Source: an uncultured Kangiellaceae bacterium (lineage in GTDB: Bacteria; Pseudomonadota; Gammaproteobacteria; Enterobacterales; Kangiellaceae). From it: a DNA stretch of 64,000 nt. Where the stretch lies: positions 62,001 through 126,000 of the forward strand of contig CAJQOL010000007.1 of the NCBI GenBank assembly GCA_905479925.1, read 5' to 3'. Positions 17,410 to 26,566 of the stretch are shown here, in pieces; within the stretch, counting starts at the first letter, position 1; each line of letters opens with the position of its first letter. The translations under genes and the position numbers were made by a program. Below the pieces are notes generated by a model. The model did not search any database, was not told the origin of the DNA, and saw only the letters and a program-made list of their open reading frames with translations.

Positions 17410-17505
17410 TTTGTTAAAAACCTTCAAGTTAACACCAGCTTTAAAGTGGACGGTGCGGTCTTGGGGAAAACAATTAAGATCGATGGTAAACCATTCCATT
17501 ACTGA
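17410..17505 (+). pseudogene. Remnant of a second YHS-domain gene
   Basis: An open stretch reads FVKNLQVNTSFKV, then GAVLGKTIKIDGKPFHY and stop. This matches the intact YHS protein at 15890-16372 (FVKNPSKYAPAY..., MTFGKKFKIDGKAFEI) in order and frame, with the central GGFCAYG part lost. It has no start codon or leader. Its last 7 bases overlap the 3' end of the amidohydrolase gene on the other strand. Confidence 0.5.
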
Positions 17506-18929
17506 AACAAGCTTTCAATCAACCAACCCATAACCACATAAAATGAATGATGTGCTTTTCCTTGCTCCCTAAGATTTATTAACTGTTGTCTGTCTAGATA
17601 CCGGCCATCAACAAAAACAGCCTGCGGTTGGACTAAAGTAGAAAGATTCTCCAGTGGATTATCCTTTAGCAAAATTAAATCAGCCAGACAGCCGACTTTT
17701 ATTTCACCGCATAGATTATTCACTTTAACCACCTCAGAAGAATTGATCGTAGCGGCCTTAAGAATATCACCTTTGTGAACATTTAATTTTTCAAGAATCT
17801 CAAGCTCTCGATGAAACGATAACCCTGGCATCGTCAGAGCAGGACCGGTATCTGAGCCAATGGCTACAATTGCCCCCTTTTCAAATAACGCCTGTGTGAT
17901 TGCAAAATGTGCCCGTGTTTTAGTGGATTCCCAATCATTGCTACTTGCCTCAAATTGCGGCGATAATTGCTTTTGCCCTACAAAGGCCGTGAAACCGGTT
18001 AAATAGTCCCACTCAATCGATTCTTTAAACGCGTTTCCATGTTCGCTAGCCTGATATATATTATCAAAGGCAACCAACGTCGTTACAACCGGAAGCTTGC
18101 TATCAGCGATGGTTTCTGCAAGTTGATCGACACTGGTTCGGGTTGCTTTATATTTTAACGCAACTTGAAAAAGCTCTTCTACATGCTCTATTGAGGCCAT
18201 GGCTAAGTTAACAGATTGGGCAAAATCTATCTGAGAAGAGGGATGACCCGCAACCGGTAAGTTCAGCTTGCTAGCCTCGTCGATAACAGCATCAAGCATT
18301 TTTTTATTTAAGCCGTTATAGACTTTGATCCCTTGATATCCCATCTCAGCATACTGACGTACTAATGAACGGCCATGAACGGGAGAGTCAACCCTTTGGT
18401 GAAAAGGTCCTATTTGATCTCCGGCATTCAAAGCCGGACTATAGGTCACTAGTCGACTACCAACCGCTTGATTATCATCGAAATCCTTCTGCCACCTAAG
18501 GTGAGCCGGCATTCCAGCCATATTTCTTACCGTTGTTATGCCATGACTAAGGTAAAGTCCTAGATCTTGTGGGTCAAAAACATGCACATGGGCATCCACT
18601 AAACCAGGTGCTAGATATTGTCCTCTTGCGTCAACTCGAAATATGGCTTGCTGCTCAACTTCATTTAGCAGCAACTTAGAATGACCGAGAGCTAATATTT
18701 TGCCATTTTCTATCAATACAGACTGGTTGGGTATGATTTGATTTTGAGCGACATCAACTAACTGAACATTTTCGATAAGGATTCTCTCATGCCTTTTGCT
18801 ATCAATCTTAAGCTCGGGAGAGCTAAACCGACTAAGCGGTATTGATAAAACGACTAATACCACCGCAACAAGCACTAACGCCAATAGGGCTTTAAGTAGT
18901 TTGCCGCCAAGAGACAGAACTTTTTTCAT
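17499..18929 (-). CDS. Membrane-anchored amidohydrolase (imidazolonepropionase-like)
   Basis: A 476-residue metal-dependent hydrolase. An N-terminal membrane anchor (about 11-32, ALLALVLVAVVLVVLSI) precedes the TIM-barrel. The first metal site is DAHVHVFDP (His114, His116), followed by the GHPSSQ and SIEHVEEL histidines and GSDTGPAL with the catalytic Asp. The C-terminal ICxGEIKVGCLADLILL strand is typical of this group. The substrate is unknown; relatives include prolidase-like and imidazolonepropionase-like enzymes. It lies downstream of an AraC regulator on the same strand. Confidence 0.87.
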   Translation of the reverse strand: MKKVLSLGGKLLKALLALVLVAVVLVVLSIPLSRFSSPELKIDSKRHERILIENVQLVDVAQNQIIPNQSVLIENGKILALGHSKLLLNEVEQQAIFRVDARGQYLAPGLVDAHVHVFDPQDLGLYLSHGITTVRNMAGMPAHLRWQKDFDDNQAVGSRLVTYSPALNAGDQIGPFHQRVDSPVHGRSLVRQYAEMGYQGIKVYNGLNKKMLDAVIDEASKLNLPVAGHPSSQIDFAQSVNLAMASIEHVEELFQVALKYKATRTSVDQLAETIADSKLPVVTTLVAFDNIYQASEHGNAFKESIEWDYLTGFTAFVGQKQLSPQFEASSNDWESTKTRAHFAITQALFEKGAIVAIGSDTGPALTMPGLSFHRELEILEKLNVHKGDILKAATINSSEVVKVNNLCGEIKVGCLADLILLKDNPLENLSTLVQPQAVFVDGRYLDRQQLINLREQGKAHHSFYVVMGWLIESLFQ

Positions 18930-19066
18930 ATCAAACTTTCCTTCAATAAACCATGCCGCGAATAGTTGGAGTTAAAAATAAATGGGCATTAAATAGAGAT
19001 GCTTGATAAGAAAGTAACTTAACAACAGAGGTAAAAAGCCCAAACTCCGGAATCTGGACCTATTAT

Positions 19067-20143
19067 TTAAAGATTGGACGTGTCTAACTTAGCGCTCGCA
19101 CGATATTGGCTGGGTGTTTCACCAACTATTTTTTTGAAGGTATTGTTAAAGGAAGCTTTCGAATTAAAACCAACCTCATAAAATATAGTGGTTACCGGAT
19201 CTAAAGTTTGTTGCAAACGCTGTTTTGCGGCGTCGACTCTTAACGCCGCAATATAATCGGTAAAGCGCTCACCTTTAACCTGATTAATAGCAATTGAAAG
19301 CTTTTTGCTATGAACTCCAAGCGCATCGGCAACATCTTTGAGGGTTACTCCCGGCTCTTTGAACAATTCTTGTTGTCGCATCAATTGCTCTAGCTGAACA
19401 ATGAGGGCGCTAAGCTCCTCTCGCTTAGCGTTATCTATAGATTGTGAGCTATCGTTCTTAAAACCAGCGCTAGCTAACAAACGGTCTTTTTCTGAAATGC
19501 CGTTAAAAACAGCCGGTCGAGTAATTCGCTTAATCAACATTAAATTGACTAGAATCAGCAACAAAACACTCTGTAACGGCCCCATCCAAGGTTCGCTTTG
19601 CGGCGAAAAATAGTGGATTAAGCTTCTAACCAAATCAAAAGCGATGATCAAAGTATAATTTAGGAGTATGAATATACTCCAACGAATAACCGGTTTAATG
19701 TCACTACTATACTGTTCGGCGACTATCTGCTTAAAACGATAGACTTGATAGATAACCGCCGTTAAATAGCCGAGCACCGACAAAGGCATAATAACCGGTA
19801 GCCAACGATATAAATCGCCGCCACCCAAGACAAATGCAACCGCTAAAAACCACGCAAGATAGTGCCATAGACAAGCGTGTGACCATTTAAAATCTCGAAA
19901 GAGTAATTCCCTAAAATAGAAATAGAGGCTTGGCGGGTAGAGAAGGCCCCAAGTAAAGGTGAGATTAGGCCAATTGTTGAGAAGTTGATTCTCATAGCCG
20001 AGATTAAGGGCCATATGCACAGAAAGCGCAGTAAAGAAAACGCCGATACCAAATAACTGCTTTTGAAATAGCATAAAAAGGCCAAAGAAACCGGCCTGTG
20101 CAAGCAGAATAAGATAGAGAGCGTTTTGTAAGGTCAGTTGCAT
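19067..20143 (-). CDS. AraC family regulator with membrane-spanning N-terminal half
   Basis: A 358-residue protein. The N-terminal two thirds have about six or seven membrane helices (for example YLILLAQAGFFGLFMLF and VLLLILVNLMLI); the C-terminus carries an AraC helix-turn-helix pair (VTLKDVADALGVHSKKLSIAINQ and VTTIFYEVGFNSKASFNNTFKKIVGETPSQYRA). Such membrane AraC regulators are common in marine gammaproteobacteria and Bacteroidetes. The neighbouring amidohydrolase (137 bases downstream) and sugar dehydrogenase (28 bases upstream) share its strand and may be targets. Confidence 0.87.
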   Translation of the reverse strand: MQLTLQNALYLILLAQAGFFGLFMLFQKQLFGIGVFFTALSVHMALNLGYENQLLNNWPNLTFTWGLLYPPSLYFYFRELLFRDFKWSHACLWHYLAWFLAVAFVLGGGDLYRWLPVIMPLSVLGYLTAVIYQVYRFKQIVAEQYSSDIKPVIRWSIFILLNYTLIIAFDLVRSLIHYFSPQSEPWMGPLQSVLLLILVNLMLIKRITRPAVFNGISEKDRLLASAGFKNDSSQSIDNAKREELSALIVQLEQLMRQQELFKEPGVTLKDVADALGVHSKKLSIAINQVKGERFTDYIAALRVDAAKQRLQQTLDPVTTIFYEVGFNSKASFNNTFKKIVGETPSQYRASAKLDTSNL

Positions 20144-20171
20144 TAACAGAGCTGCATCATTTATCGATAAA

Positions 20172-21266
20172 CTACTCGGCTTCTAATCTCACGATTCCTC
20201 TACCCTCAACCGCTGCATAGATATAGCCATCTGGCATCTGTTTCACATTTCTTGTTCGACCAATTCCTTCATAGACGATTTTTTGCGAAACAACTTTATT
20301 GCCATCTAACTGACATAAAACCAAATAGCCAAATTTAAGCGATCCGACTAACAACTGTCCTTTCCACTGTGGATATTTATCACTGGTCACAAAGGTCATT
20401 CCAGCGGGAGCGATGGAAGGCACCCAATACCAAGCAGGTTGCTCCATACCCTCTTTGTGGGTAAGTTCAGTAAACTTTGAACCACTATAATTGACGCCAT
20501 AGCTAATGACCGGCCAGCCGTAGTTTTTTCCGCTGGCAATAATACTCACTTCGTCGCCGCCTTTAGGGCCATGTTCATGGGTCCAAATATCACCACTAAC
20601 TGGATGCATGGCCATACCTTGAGGATTGCGATGACCATAGGAATAAATAGCGGGTTTGGCATTTTTTATGAATGGGTTATCTTTAGGGATCTTACCGTCA
20701 TCATGCAAACGGTAGATTTTTCCGGCATCGGTTTCAATATCCTGAGGGTAAGTATCTCTATTACCCCGGTCGCCTATTGAGAAAAACAAGTAACCGGACT
20801 TATCAAACTCTATGCGGCTGCCAAAGTGCTGGCCTTTGGTGGTATTAGGCGTCGCTTTATAAATCAATTCTTTGTCAACAAGCTTAAAGTCCTTTATTTT
20901 TGCCCGCATAATTGCGGTATTACTGCCGCGACCTTTACCGCTTGGGCTGCTGTAGGAAAAATACAGCCAACCGTTGTTTGCATAATCCGGATGAAGCTCC
21001 AGATCCAATAACCCACCCTGGCCACGATCTGAAATCTTCGGTAAGTTAGTAATTTTTGTCTTTTTCCCAAAAGCCGTATCAAAATGCAGTAGCTCTCCCT
21101 CTCTTTCACTCACTAACCATTGATTGTTTGACAGCTGAACCATTCCCCAGGGGACATCAACACCGCTAATAATAACCTTAGCTTCTTTTGACTCGGCGGT
21201 TAAACTAACAACCAAAGCCATTATCGCTAAAATGGAAAATCTAAATTTCTCTATGATAATTTTCAA
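20172..21266 (-). CDS. PQQ-dependent sugar dehydrogenase family protein (YliI/Asd-like)
   Basis: A 364-residue secreted six-bladed beta-propeller of the glucose/sorbosone dehydrogenase family. Motifs include DVPWGMVQL near the N-terminus, LLDLELHPDY, GSRIEFDKSGYLFFSIGDRG, YSYGHRNPQGMAMHP and EHGPKGGDEVSII, the conserved cofactor-side loops. It would oxidise aldose sugars in the periplasm if PQQ is available; no pqq genes are in the window. A signal peptide is present. The start is TTG with GGAG six bases upstream. Confidence 0.88.
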   Translation of the reverse strand: MKIIIEKFRFSILAIMALVVSLTAESKEAKVIISGVDVPWGMVQLSNNQWLVSEREGELLHFDTAFGKKTKITNLPKISDRGQGGLLDLELHPDYANNGWLYFSYSSPSGKGRGSNTAIMRAKIKDFKLVDKELIYKATPNTTKGQHFGSRIEFDKSGYLFFSIGDRGNRDTYPQDIETDAGKIYRLHDDGKIPKDNPFIKNAKPAIYSYGHRNPQGMAMHPVSGDIWTHEHGPKGGDEVSIIASGKNYGWPVISYGVNYSGSKFTELTHKEGMEQPAWYWVPSIAPAGMTFVTSDKYPQWKGQLLVGSLKFGYLVLCQLDGNKVVSQKIVYEGIGRTRNVKQMPDGYIYAAVEGRGIVRLEAE

Positions 21267-21393
21267 TGTTTACTCCAAATAAACTCGGCAAGTAAGTTTA
21301 ACTATCTTAGTCATTACCCTGCATCGGTTCAAGTATTCAGTTTTGGTTCAGTGTACAACGCTAGAATACGTCCACCAAACACGGAGAGTATCT

Positions 21394-21777
21394 ATGCGTC
21401 GCTTTTTATTTTTATCTGTACTGTTTTTAACTGGCTGCATTATTGCGCCTCATACAACCCAAGTCTATGACCATAAATGTGATAATTTTAGGAAAAAGAT
21501 CACACTGCAGCCAAAGTATATAGTTACCGGGTGTCATGGCAATGACCAATGTAAGGGACTAATTGGCGGCTCAATCTTCACGGGTATTATTACGGGAACC
21601 GCTTCAGCAATCTTTATGGCTGTCGGGAATACCTATTACGCTCTCGATCATAAGAAGCAATGCAAAACCAAGCTTGATAAGCAAAAAGTTAAAATTATCC
21701 CAAAATCAATTCCGGAAACTAACACACCCCCGCAAAATTCAGTTAGTACCAGTAATGGCAACGACCTAATAAAATAG
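21394..21777 (+). CDS. Hypothetical lipoprotein
   Basis: The track ORF begins at 21343, but the ATG at 21394 has GGAGAG upstream and opens a lipoprotein leader, MRRFLFLSVLFLTGC, with the lipidated Cys at residue 15 (127 residues). The mature part has several cysteines (HKCDNF, TGCHGNDQCKG) and a hydrophobic Gly-rich stretch (GGSIFTGIITGTASAIFMAVG) that may insert in a membrane. No family is recognised. It converges on marC. Confidence 0.65.
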   Translation: MRRFLFLSVLFLTGCIIAPHTTQVYDHKCDNFRKKITLQPKYIVTGCHGNDQCKGLIGGSIFTGIITGTASAIFMAVGNTYYALDHKKQCKTKLDKQKVKIIPKSIPETNTPPQNSVSTSNGNDLIK

Positions 21778-21842
21778 CGTTCTAGCGGCAACTATATAAT
21801 TATGTAGCTATATAACTATCTTAAGCGCAGTTTCCAATCGAG

Positions 21843-22511
21843 CTAAAAGAATGCCCCTTTAATACCGTCAAACATATATTGAGTGGCTAGCGCGGCTAGC
21901 AGAACGCCTAGTATTCGAGTGATTGCGTTAGCGACCGTTTGACCCAGCATATCGATAATTTTGGTCGCGGCCATCAAAATTACAATACTCAGTACTAATA
22001 CCGATAACATAGAGCCGACCACTACCCCTTGAGCGGTTAAGTCCTCTGCATGATTACTCATCAGCAACATAATATAAGCAATGCTTCCCGGTCCGGCAAT
22101 AAATGGTATAGCCATCGGAAATACAGAAATATCATCATAGTCTTCATCATTATTGGTCTTTTTATCGGAACCATCTTTTTGTTCCGTATGCTCGTGAGAA
22201 AACTCGGCGGAATGTTTTTCGCGACGTTCGGTCCGTTTTTCAAAAACCATATCTAAAGCAATAACAAACAATAGAACACCGCCCGCCGTTTTAAATGCCA
22301 TAAGACTAATTCCCAGCGCTGCCAATAAACCATTACCCATAAGCGCAAAAACCAGCAAAATCACGGTCCCCGTAAAAGTTGCCTTAAGAATCATAGAGCG
22401 CTTAAATTTGGCGCTCGCTCCTTCAGTCATCACCGCAAAAATAGGCGCGATTCCGAGTGGATCAATTACAACAAAGAAGGTCACAAAGCTACTGATAAAT
22501 AATTCATACAT
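21843..22511 (-). CDS. MarC family integral membrane protein
   Basis: A 222-residue membrane protein of the MarC/UPF0056 family, with about six helices: FVTFFVVIDPLGIAPIFAVM, VILLVFALMGNGLLAALGISLMAFKTAGGVLLFVIALDM, then FPMAIPFIAGPGSIAYIMLLM and two more at the end. The family's function is unsettled; the historic link to multiple antibiotic resistance was not upheld. A charged loop of about 45 residues (RTERREKHSAEF...NNDEDYDD) between helices 3 and 4 is long for the family. Confidence 0.9.
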   Translation of the reverse strand: MYELFISSFVTFFVVIDPLGIAPIFAVMTEGASAKFKRSMILKATFTGTVILLVFALMGNGLLAALGISLMAFKTAGGVLLFVIALDMVFEKRTERREKHSAEFSHEHTEQKDGSDKKTNNDEDYDDISVFPMAIPFIAGPGSIAYIMLLMSNHAEDLTAQGVVVGSMLSVLVLSIVILMAATKIIDMLGQTVANAITRILGVLLAALATQYMFDGIKGAFF

Positions 22512-22757
22512 ATTGATATTCCAACAAAAAAATATTACCTAGTTCGAAAAAATCACGCTAAGATTTAGTTTTTAGCTTATTCATAATAAAAAGTTCGCTG
22601 TGAAATAACTATTGGGTACCTTAATGGTAAATAGCATCATAAGAGCTAGACTCACAGAACAATTATAGTATGCCTAGCGATTGATAGCGGATAAAAGAAT
22701 TTAAAGTTTGATCAGGCGATTTACAGCGCTAAATCTATGCTATTTGAATACCAAAGT

Positions 22758-22811
22758 AATTAGAACGATCGAACTAATTAGAGCTATCAAACTAATTAGA
22801 ACCATCCAGAC
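22758..22811. repeat. Three tandem 18-base units
   Basis: Three adjacent units start AATTAGA and continue ACGATCGAACT, GCTATCAAACT and ACCATCCAGAC. The first seven bases are constant and the rest vary at a few positions. It is too short to be a CRISPR and has no known role. Confidence 0.55.
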
Positions 22812-22887
22812 GACCTTTTGCGTTTACGAAACGCTTTAAAGATTGCTGGATAGGTTTTGCTACAAAAATGCTATCAAGCTTTAACAA

Positions 22888-22908
22888 GCGCTTCTCTCAG
22901 AGAAGCGC
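22888..22908 (-). terminator. Strong hairpin, probable terminator of the 22959-23525 gene
   Basis: GCGCTTCTC pairs perfectly with GAGAAGCGC around a three-base loop (TCA). On the minus strand it lies about 50 bases beyond the stop and is followed by TTGTTAAAGC, a modest U-tract. Confidence 0.55.
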
Positions 22909-22958
22909 GAATAAGAAAGCTCGTTTAGGTATTCGCAAATCGCGGATCCCAAATTTAG

Positions 22959-23525
22959 TTATGCTGCAGGCCACAACCAAGCAAAGGTTCCGGCGGTAAC
23001 GCCAGCATAAATCACGGCATCCAGCAAAAACCTTAAACAATTGGACCACGGATGCCCGTACCAGATACTGAAAGGAAGACCACCCATTCCATAAGCAATG
23101 AAGGCCATAACAAAAGCCTGTCTGAAAACACTCATGTAATCCGCACCCACCGAAACAGACATTGACATTACATAAGCGAGAAGCGCGGAAACAATTACAA
23201 AAAATAAAAATTGTTGAACCAATAGTTTTCCCATCGGAGGTAGTCCATTTGGAAAAATAGTTACCATTGCTACCGGTCCCTTGTTAAATTTTTCTTGAAC
23301 TTCTGGCTTACCCATCTCGCTCATATCACCGCAAAATGGCATATGATAAAGTCCGGGAGAGGGATTTCCTTCTCTTAAGGCATTGGAAACAGAGTCTTCG
23401 TTAGAAAGGCTATTCATATCCGCGTTGTGATACTTGAGTACCATATGGATTATCGCGCTCGCAATCCAACAAAATACTCCTGCAAGCAAAATAGCTAACC
23501 AAATATCCATCATTGAAACAGGCAT
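22959..23525 (-). CDS. Conserved hypothetical membrane protein
   Basis: A 188-residue protein with an N-terminal membrane helix (IWLAILLAGVFCWIASAIIHMVL), a cytoplasmic or periplasmic segment of about 75 residues, and three more helices in the second half (LLVQQFLFFVIVSALLAYVM; FRQAFVMAFIAYGMGGL; LDAVIYAGVTAGTFAWLWP). The soluble segment contains GLYHMPFCGDMSEMGKPE. I do not recognise a named family. Confidence 0.65.
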   Translation of the reverse strand: MPVSMMDIWLAILLAGVFCWIASAIIHMVLKYHNADMNSLSNEDSVSNALREGNPSPGLYHMPFCGDMSEMGKPEVQEKFNKGPVAMVTIFPNGLPPMGKLLVQQFLFFVIVSALLAYVMSMSVSVGADYMSVFRQAFVMAFIAYGMGGLPFSIWYGHPWSNCLRFLLDAVIYAGVTAGTFAWLWPAA

Positions 23526-23699
23526 AATTATTATTCTCCATAGCTTCTTCGAGCGCTTACTATATAACGATTACTTTAAAACAACAAATAGCACACCATT
23601 TCCTAAACGATGTTCAGCTATCTGTGCTAACAGATGTAACAATATAAACAGTTCGTCCCATTTAACGCTTAGAGTCTTAGAATTTTAAAGCTAGAAAAA

Positions 23700-25523
23700 T
23701 TAAAAAAGTGTTCTCTTAAAATTTAGATGCTCTTTCTTTACTTGAGATAACAGCTTCTTAAACCTAGAATCATTTCGCATATTATCAAAAAATTCTTCAG
23801 TTTCTAACAATGGGTAATTAAAATATCCCATCTGTGTAGCTCTTTCTAACAAGCGGATGCAGCCATCTTTGTCCCCTAGCATTGCGTATAAACTAGCCCA
23901 ATAGAACAACGCTTCTCCATCCTCAACGTTAGCCGCTTCTAGTTTTCGAACAGCGGCCAAACCCAGTTCAAAATCCTGTTCAATAACCCCTTTGAAACCC
24001 AACGAATCCAGTTCCCAAAAGCTATCGGGTTCCATTAAGATAATTTTGTTTAGAAGTTCTAACGAACGCTCTAGCTCGCCCTGGTGCAAATAGATCGTCG
24101 CTTGCCAACCTAATGAGTAAGGTGTTTGTTGGCCAACTTGCAAAGCAGAAAAGGCTTTCTTGTATTCGCCGACCATACTGTAGGTCAGACCTAAGTTATG
24201 AGACCAGCGTGTCTGTCTATCTAAGGCAACGGCTTTTTCAAACGCCGCTATAGACTCTTGCAACATTCCGCCATAACGATAAATATAACCAAGCGTAAAA
24301 TGAGCATTCGCATTATTAGGATTTATGCTGATCAGCTTTTGCGTCAAATACACGGCTTCAATAGCGTTGCCAGTTTCTGCGTAGATACGCGCCAATCCGC
24401 TAATTGCGTCATTCAGCTGAGGATTAAGCGCTAAGGCTTTTTGGTAAAATTCTATGGCATCTTTAGATTCTACATTCTTATTCAAATTGAAAGTTGCTAG
24501 AAAATGAGTCCTTTTGCCGAGTTCGGCATAAAGCGGCGCAAAATTGGCGTCGAGCTCTACCGCTCTATTCAACATTGCTATTGCCATTTTAGCTCCTTGA
24601 TTGGTATCCGGAAAGACTATAGCTCTAAGATAAAATTCGTAAGATAACGGGCTCGAAGGGAAACTCGTATTCTTATGCGCTAGGTCCGATGAAGAAAATT
24701 GTAAGTTTAACTGTTGCGTCAACTGCTTTGTTATTTTGGTTTGCAGTTGAAAGGATCTGGTTTCAGCTTCCTCAATCGATTTTCTCCATAACATTTTATT
24801 ACTAGTCACTTCGATCAATTCTACATTTAGTCTTATCCGTTCCTTCTCTGTTAAATAAGTACCAACAAGCACATAATCGACTTGAAGTGATTTCCCGGCG
24901 ACTACGGGATCAACGTTTTTTAGCTGAAACTGCCTGATGGAAGCTGAGCCCCTAACGGATACCTCTCGCAGATAGGCTAGTTCGCCAATAATTTGGTCGG
25001 CGACGGCAAAACCAAGGTAATCTGTATCTTTATTAGGCTTTAGATTGCTAAAGGGTAGAACTGCGATACGTTTCATCTGATAAACATCGCTTAGATCTGT
25101 ACTAGTCCTCAAATAGAGAAGAGTCACTAAGGCAATAACTAACAGCCCAATGACCGACTGATAGAGCCTTTTATGGATAAGCGTTGTTGGAATTATTTCA
25201 TCTGGTTGTTCGGGAATTTCTTTAACTTGGGCGACAAACTGATAACCTCGACCGCGTAATGTTTTAATTACCCGTTGTTCATCACCGTTGTCACCTAAAA
25301 TTTTTCGGGCGGTCTTTATATGATTGCTTAAAGATGTATCTGAAACTTCTCTCCCCTGCCAAATGTTTTCAAATAGCTCGTCTCTTGATATTGGTTGGTG
25401 GCGGTGTTCGATTAAATAGACGACTAAATCAAAAACTTTCGGCTCAGTGGAAATGTCGAGGCCTGCCTTGGAAATATTGAACAAACGAGTATTAACTAAA
25501 ACATCTTCAAATTCATATTTCAT
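23700..25523 (-). CDS. CadC-like membrane transcriptional regulator with TolB-like and TPR domains
   Basis: A 607-residue one-component regulator. Residues 1-100 form an OmpR-type winged helix (HRHQPISRDELFENIWQGREVSDTSLSNHIKTARKILGD, then TLRGRGYQFVAQV). A membrane helix follows at about 121-141. The outside part begins with a TolB/FlgO-like domain (KRIAVLPFSNLKPNKDTDYLGFAVADQI) and ends in several TPR repeats (NPNNANAHFTLGYIYRYGGMLQESIAAFEKAV). Regulators of this design are common in Shewanella-like and Kangiella-like bacteria. The ATG has AAGGA upstream. It is divergent from the sterol-desaturase-like gene and may control it. Confidence 0.87.
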   Translation of the reverse strand: MKYEFEDVLVNTRLFNISKAGLDISTEPKVFDLVVYLIEHRHQPISRDELFENIWQGREVSDTSLSNHIKTARKILGDNGDEQRVIKTLRGRGYQFVAQVKEIPEQPDEIIPTTLIHKRLYQSVIGLLVIALVTLLYLRTSTDLSDVYQMKRIAVLPFSNLKPNKDTDYLGFAVADQIIGELAYLREVSVRGSASIRQFQLKNVDPVVAGKSLQVDYVLVGTYLTEKERIRLNVELIEVTSNKMLWRKSIEEAETRSFQLQTKITKQLTQQLNLQFSSSDLAHKNTSFPSSPLSYEFYLRAIVFPDTNQGAKMAIAMLNRAVELDANFAPLYAELGKRTHFLATFNLNKNVESKDAIEFYQKALALNPQLNDAISGLARIYAETGNAIEAVYLTQKLISINPNNANAHFTLGYIYRYGGMLQESIAAFEKAVALDRQTRWSHNLGLTYSMVGEYKKAFSALQVGQQTPYSLGWQATIYLHQGELERSLELLNKIILMEPDSFWELDSLGFKGVIEQDFELGLAAVRKLEAANVEDGEALFYWASLYAMLGDKDGCIRLLERATQMGYFNYPLLETEEFFDNMRNDSRFKKLLSQVKKEHLNFKRTLF

Positions 25524-25698
25524 AGAAGTCCTTTCTTGCTATCCTTCTTTTGCGTTGTCCAAAATAAATTTTTCTAGGTATCGAACCAATATTATCTAAT
25601 TGTTAGCTATTCGTTAGCTAAATTTCATGTTTATTAGAAACAATTTCTAAATAATATTCAAACACTTACTTATAAATTAAATTAAAAAGGACCAACAC

Positions 25699-26454
25699 AT
25701 GCCAACCCCTATTGAAATAATTCTCGATCCTGTATCGCTGGTTTTTATAGCAATATATAGCGTCGCAATTTTCCTAGAATATATCGCCCCAGGAAGAAAG
25801 CAAGCTAAACCCATGGGCTGGGTAGCAAGAACGTTAATTACCTTTGTTGGCTATTTTTTCCTTTCCGCTTACTTACCTTTATATTGGGACCAACACTTAG
25901 TTCAGTATCAGCTTTTCAATCTAGAAGATATGGGCATTTATAGTAGCACACTCATCGCGATACTCGTTTTTGAGCTAATGATCTATATTTGGCACAGGAC
26001 CATGCACAGCAGCAAATGGCTCTGGCTCACCTTTCACCAGCTGCATCATAGCGCTGAGAGAGTCGATGCACTAGGCGCATTTTATTTCAGCCCGCTAGAC
26101 ATGATTGGTTTTACGTTTGTTGGTAGCTTAACACTGACGGTAATGGTTGGCTTAGATCCTCAGGCGGTTACCTACTTCCTATACGTCACTACCTTTTTGG
26201 CTATTTTCCAACATACCAATATTCAAACTCCGCAATGGCTAGGAGTTTTTATCCAGCGTCCTGAGAGCCATTCAATTCACCATCAAAAAGGGGTTCACGC
26301 TTACAATTACTCCGATTTACCAATATTCGATATTATTTTCGGCACCTTCAAAAACCCAAAATCATTTGAAGGGAAGATCGGCTTTTATGATGGCGCTTCA
26401 GCTAAAGTCGGTAAGATGTTGGTATTTAGGGATATCTCCAAACAAGATCAATAG
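25699..26454 (+). CDS. Sterol desaturase / fatty acid hydroxylase family protein
   Basis: A 251-residue membrane di-iron enzyme. The three histidine boxes are present: HRTMH (99-103), HQLHH (113-117) and HSIHH...H near 195-204. Four or so membrane helices surround them. Members hydroxylate or desaturate lipids, sterols or carotenoids; the substrate is unknown. The ATG follows AAGGACC. It is divergent from the CadC-like regulator, with a 175-base AT-rich gap between. Confidence 0.9.
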   Translation: MPTPIEIILDPVSLVFIAIYSVAIFLEYIAPGRKQAKPMGWVARTLITFVGYFFLSAYLPLYWDQHLVQYQLFNLEDMGIYSSTLIAILVFELMIYIWHRTMHSSKWLWLTFHQLHHSAERVDALGAFYFSPLDMIGFTFVGSLTLTVMVGLDPQAVTYFLYVTTFLAIFQHTNIQTPQWLGVFIQRPESHSIHHQKGVHAYNYSDLPIFDIIFGTFKNPKSFEGKIGFYDGASAKVGKMLVFRDISKQDQ

Positions 26455-26566
26455 AATATTTTGAGCCAATTTATGCTGGTTCTTTAAGGCATTTCCTCAG
26501 TCGTAGTCTCAATTGTTACTTTATTTCTTCTACATCTAACACATGCGACTTAAACTACTTCAAGGA

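Larger units (their letters stand above)
22512..22958. other. Intergenic region with a short tandem repeat
   Basis: About 450 AT-rich bases between two minus-strand genes. It holds three copies of an 18-base unit at 22758-22811 and a strong hairpin at 22888-22908, annotated separately. No gene is supportable. Confidence 0.5.

Noticed and set aside
22758-22811. CRISPR array
   Set aside because: The units are adjacent 18-mers without spacers, there are only three and no cas genes are present.
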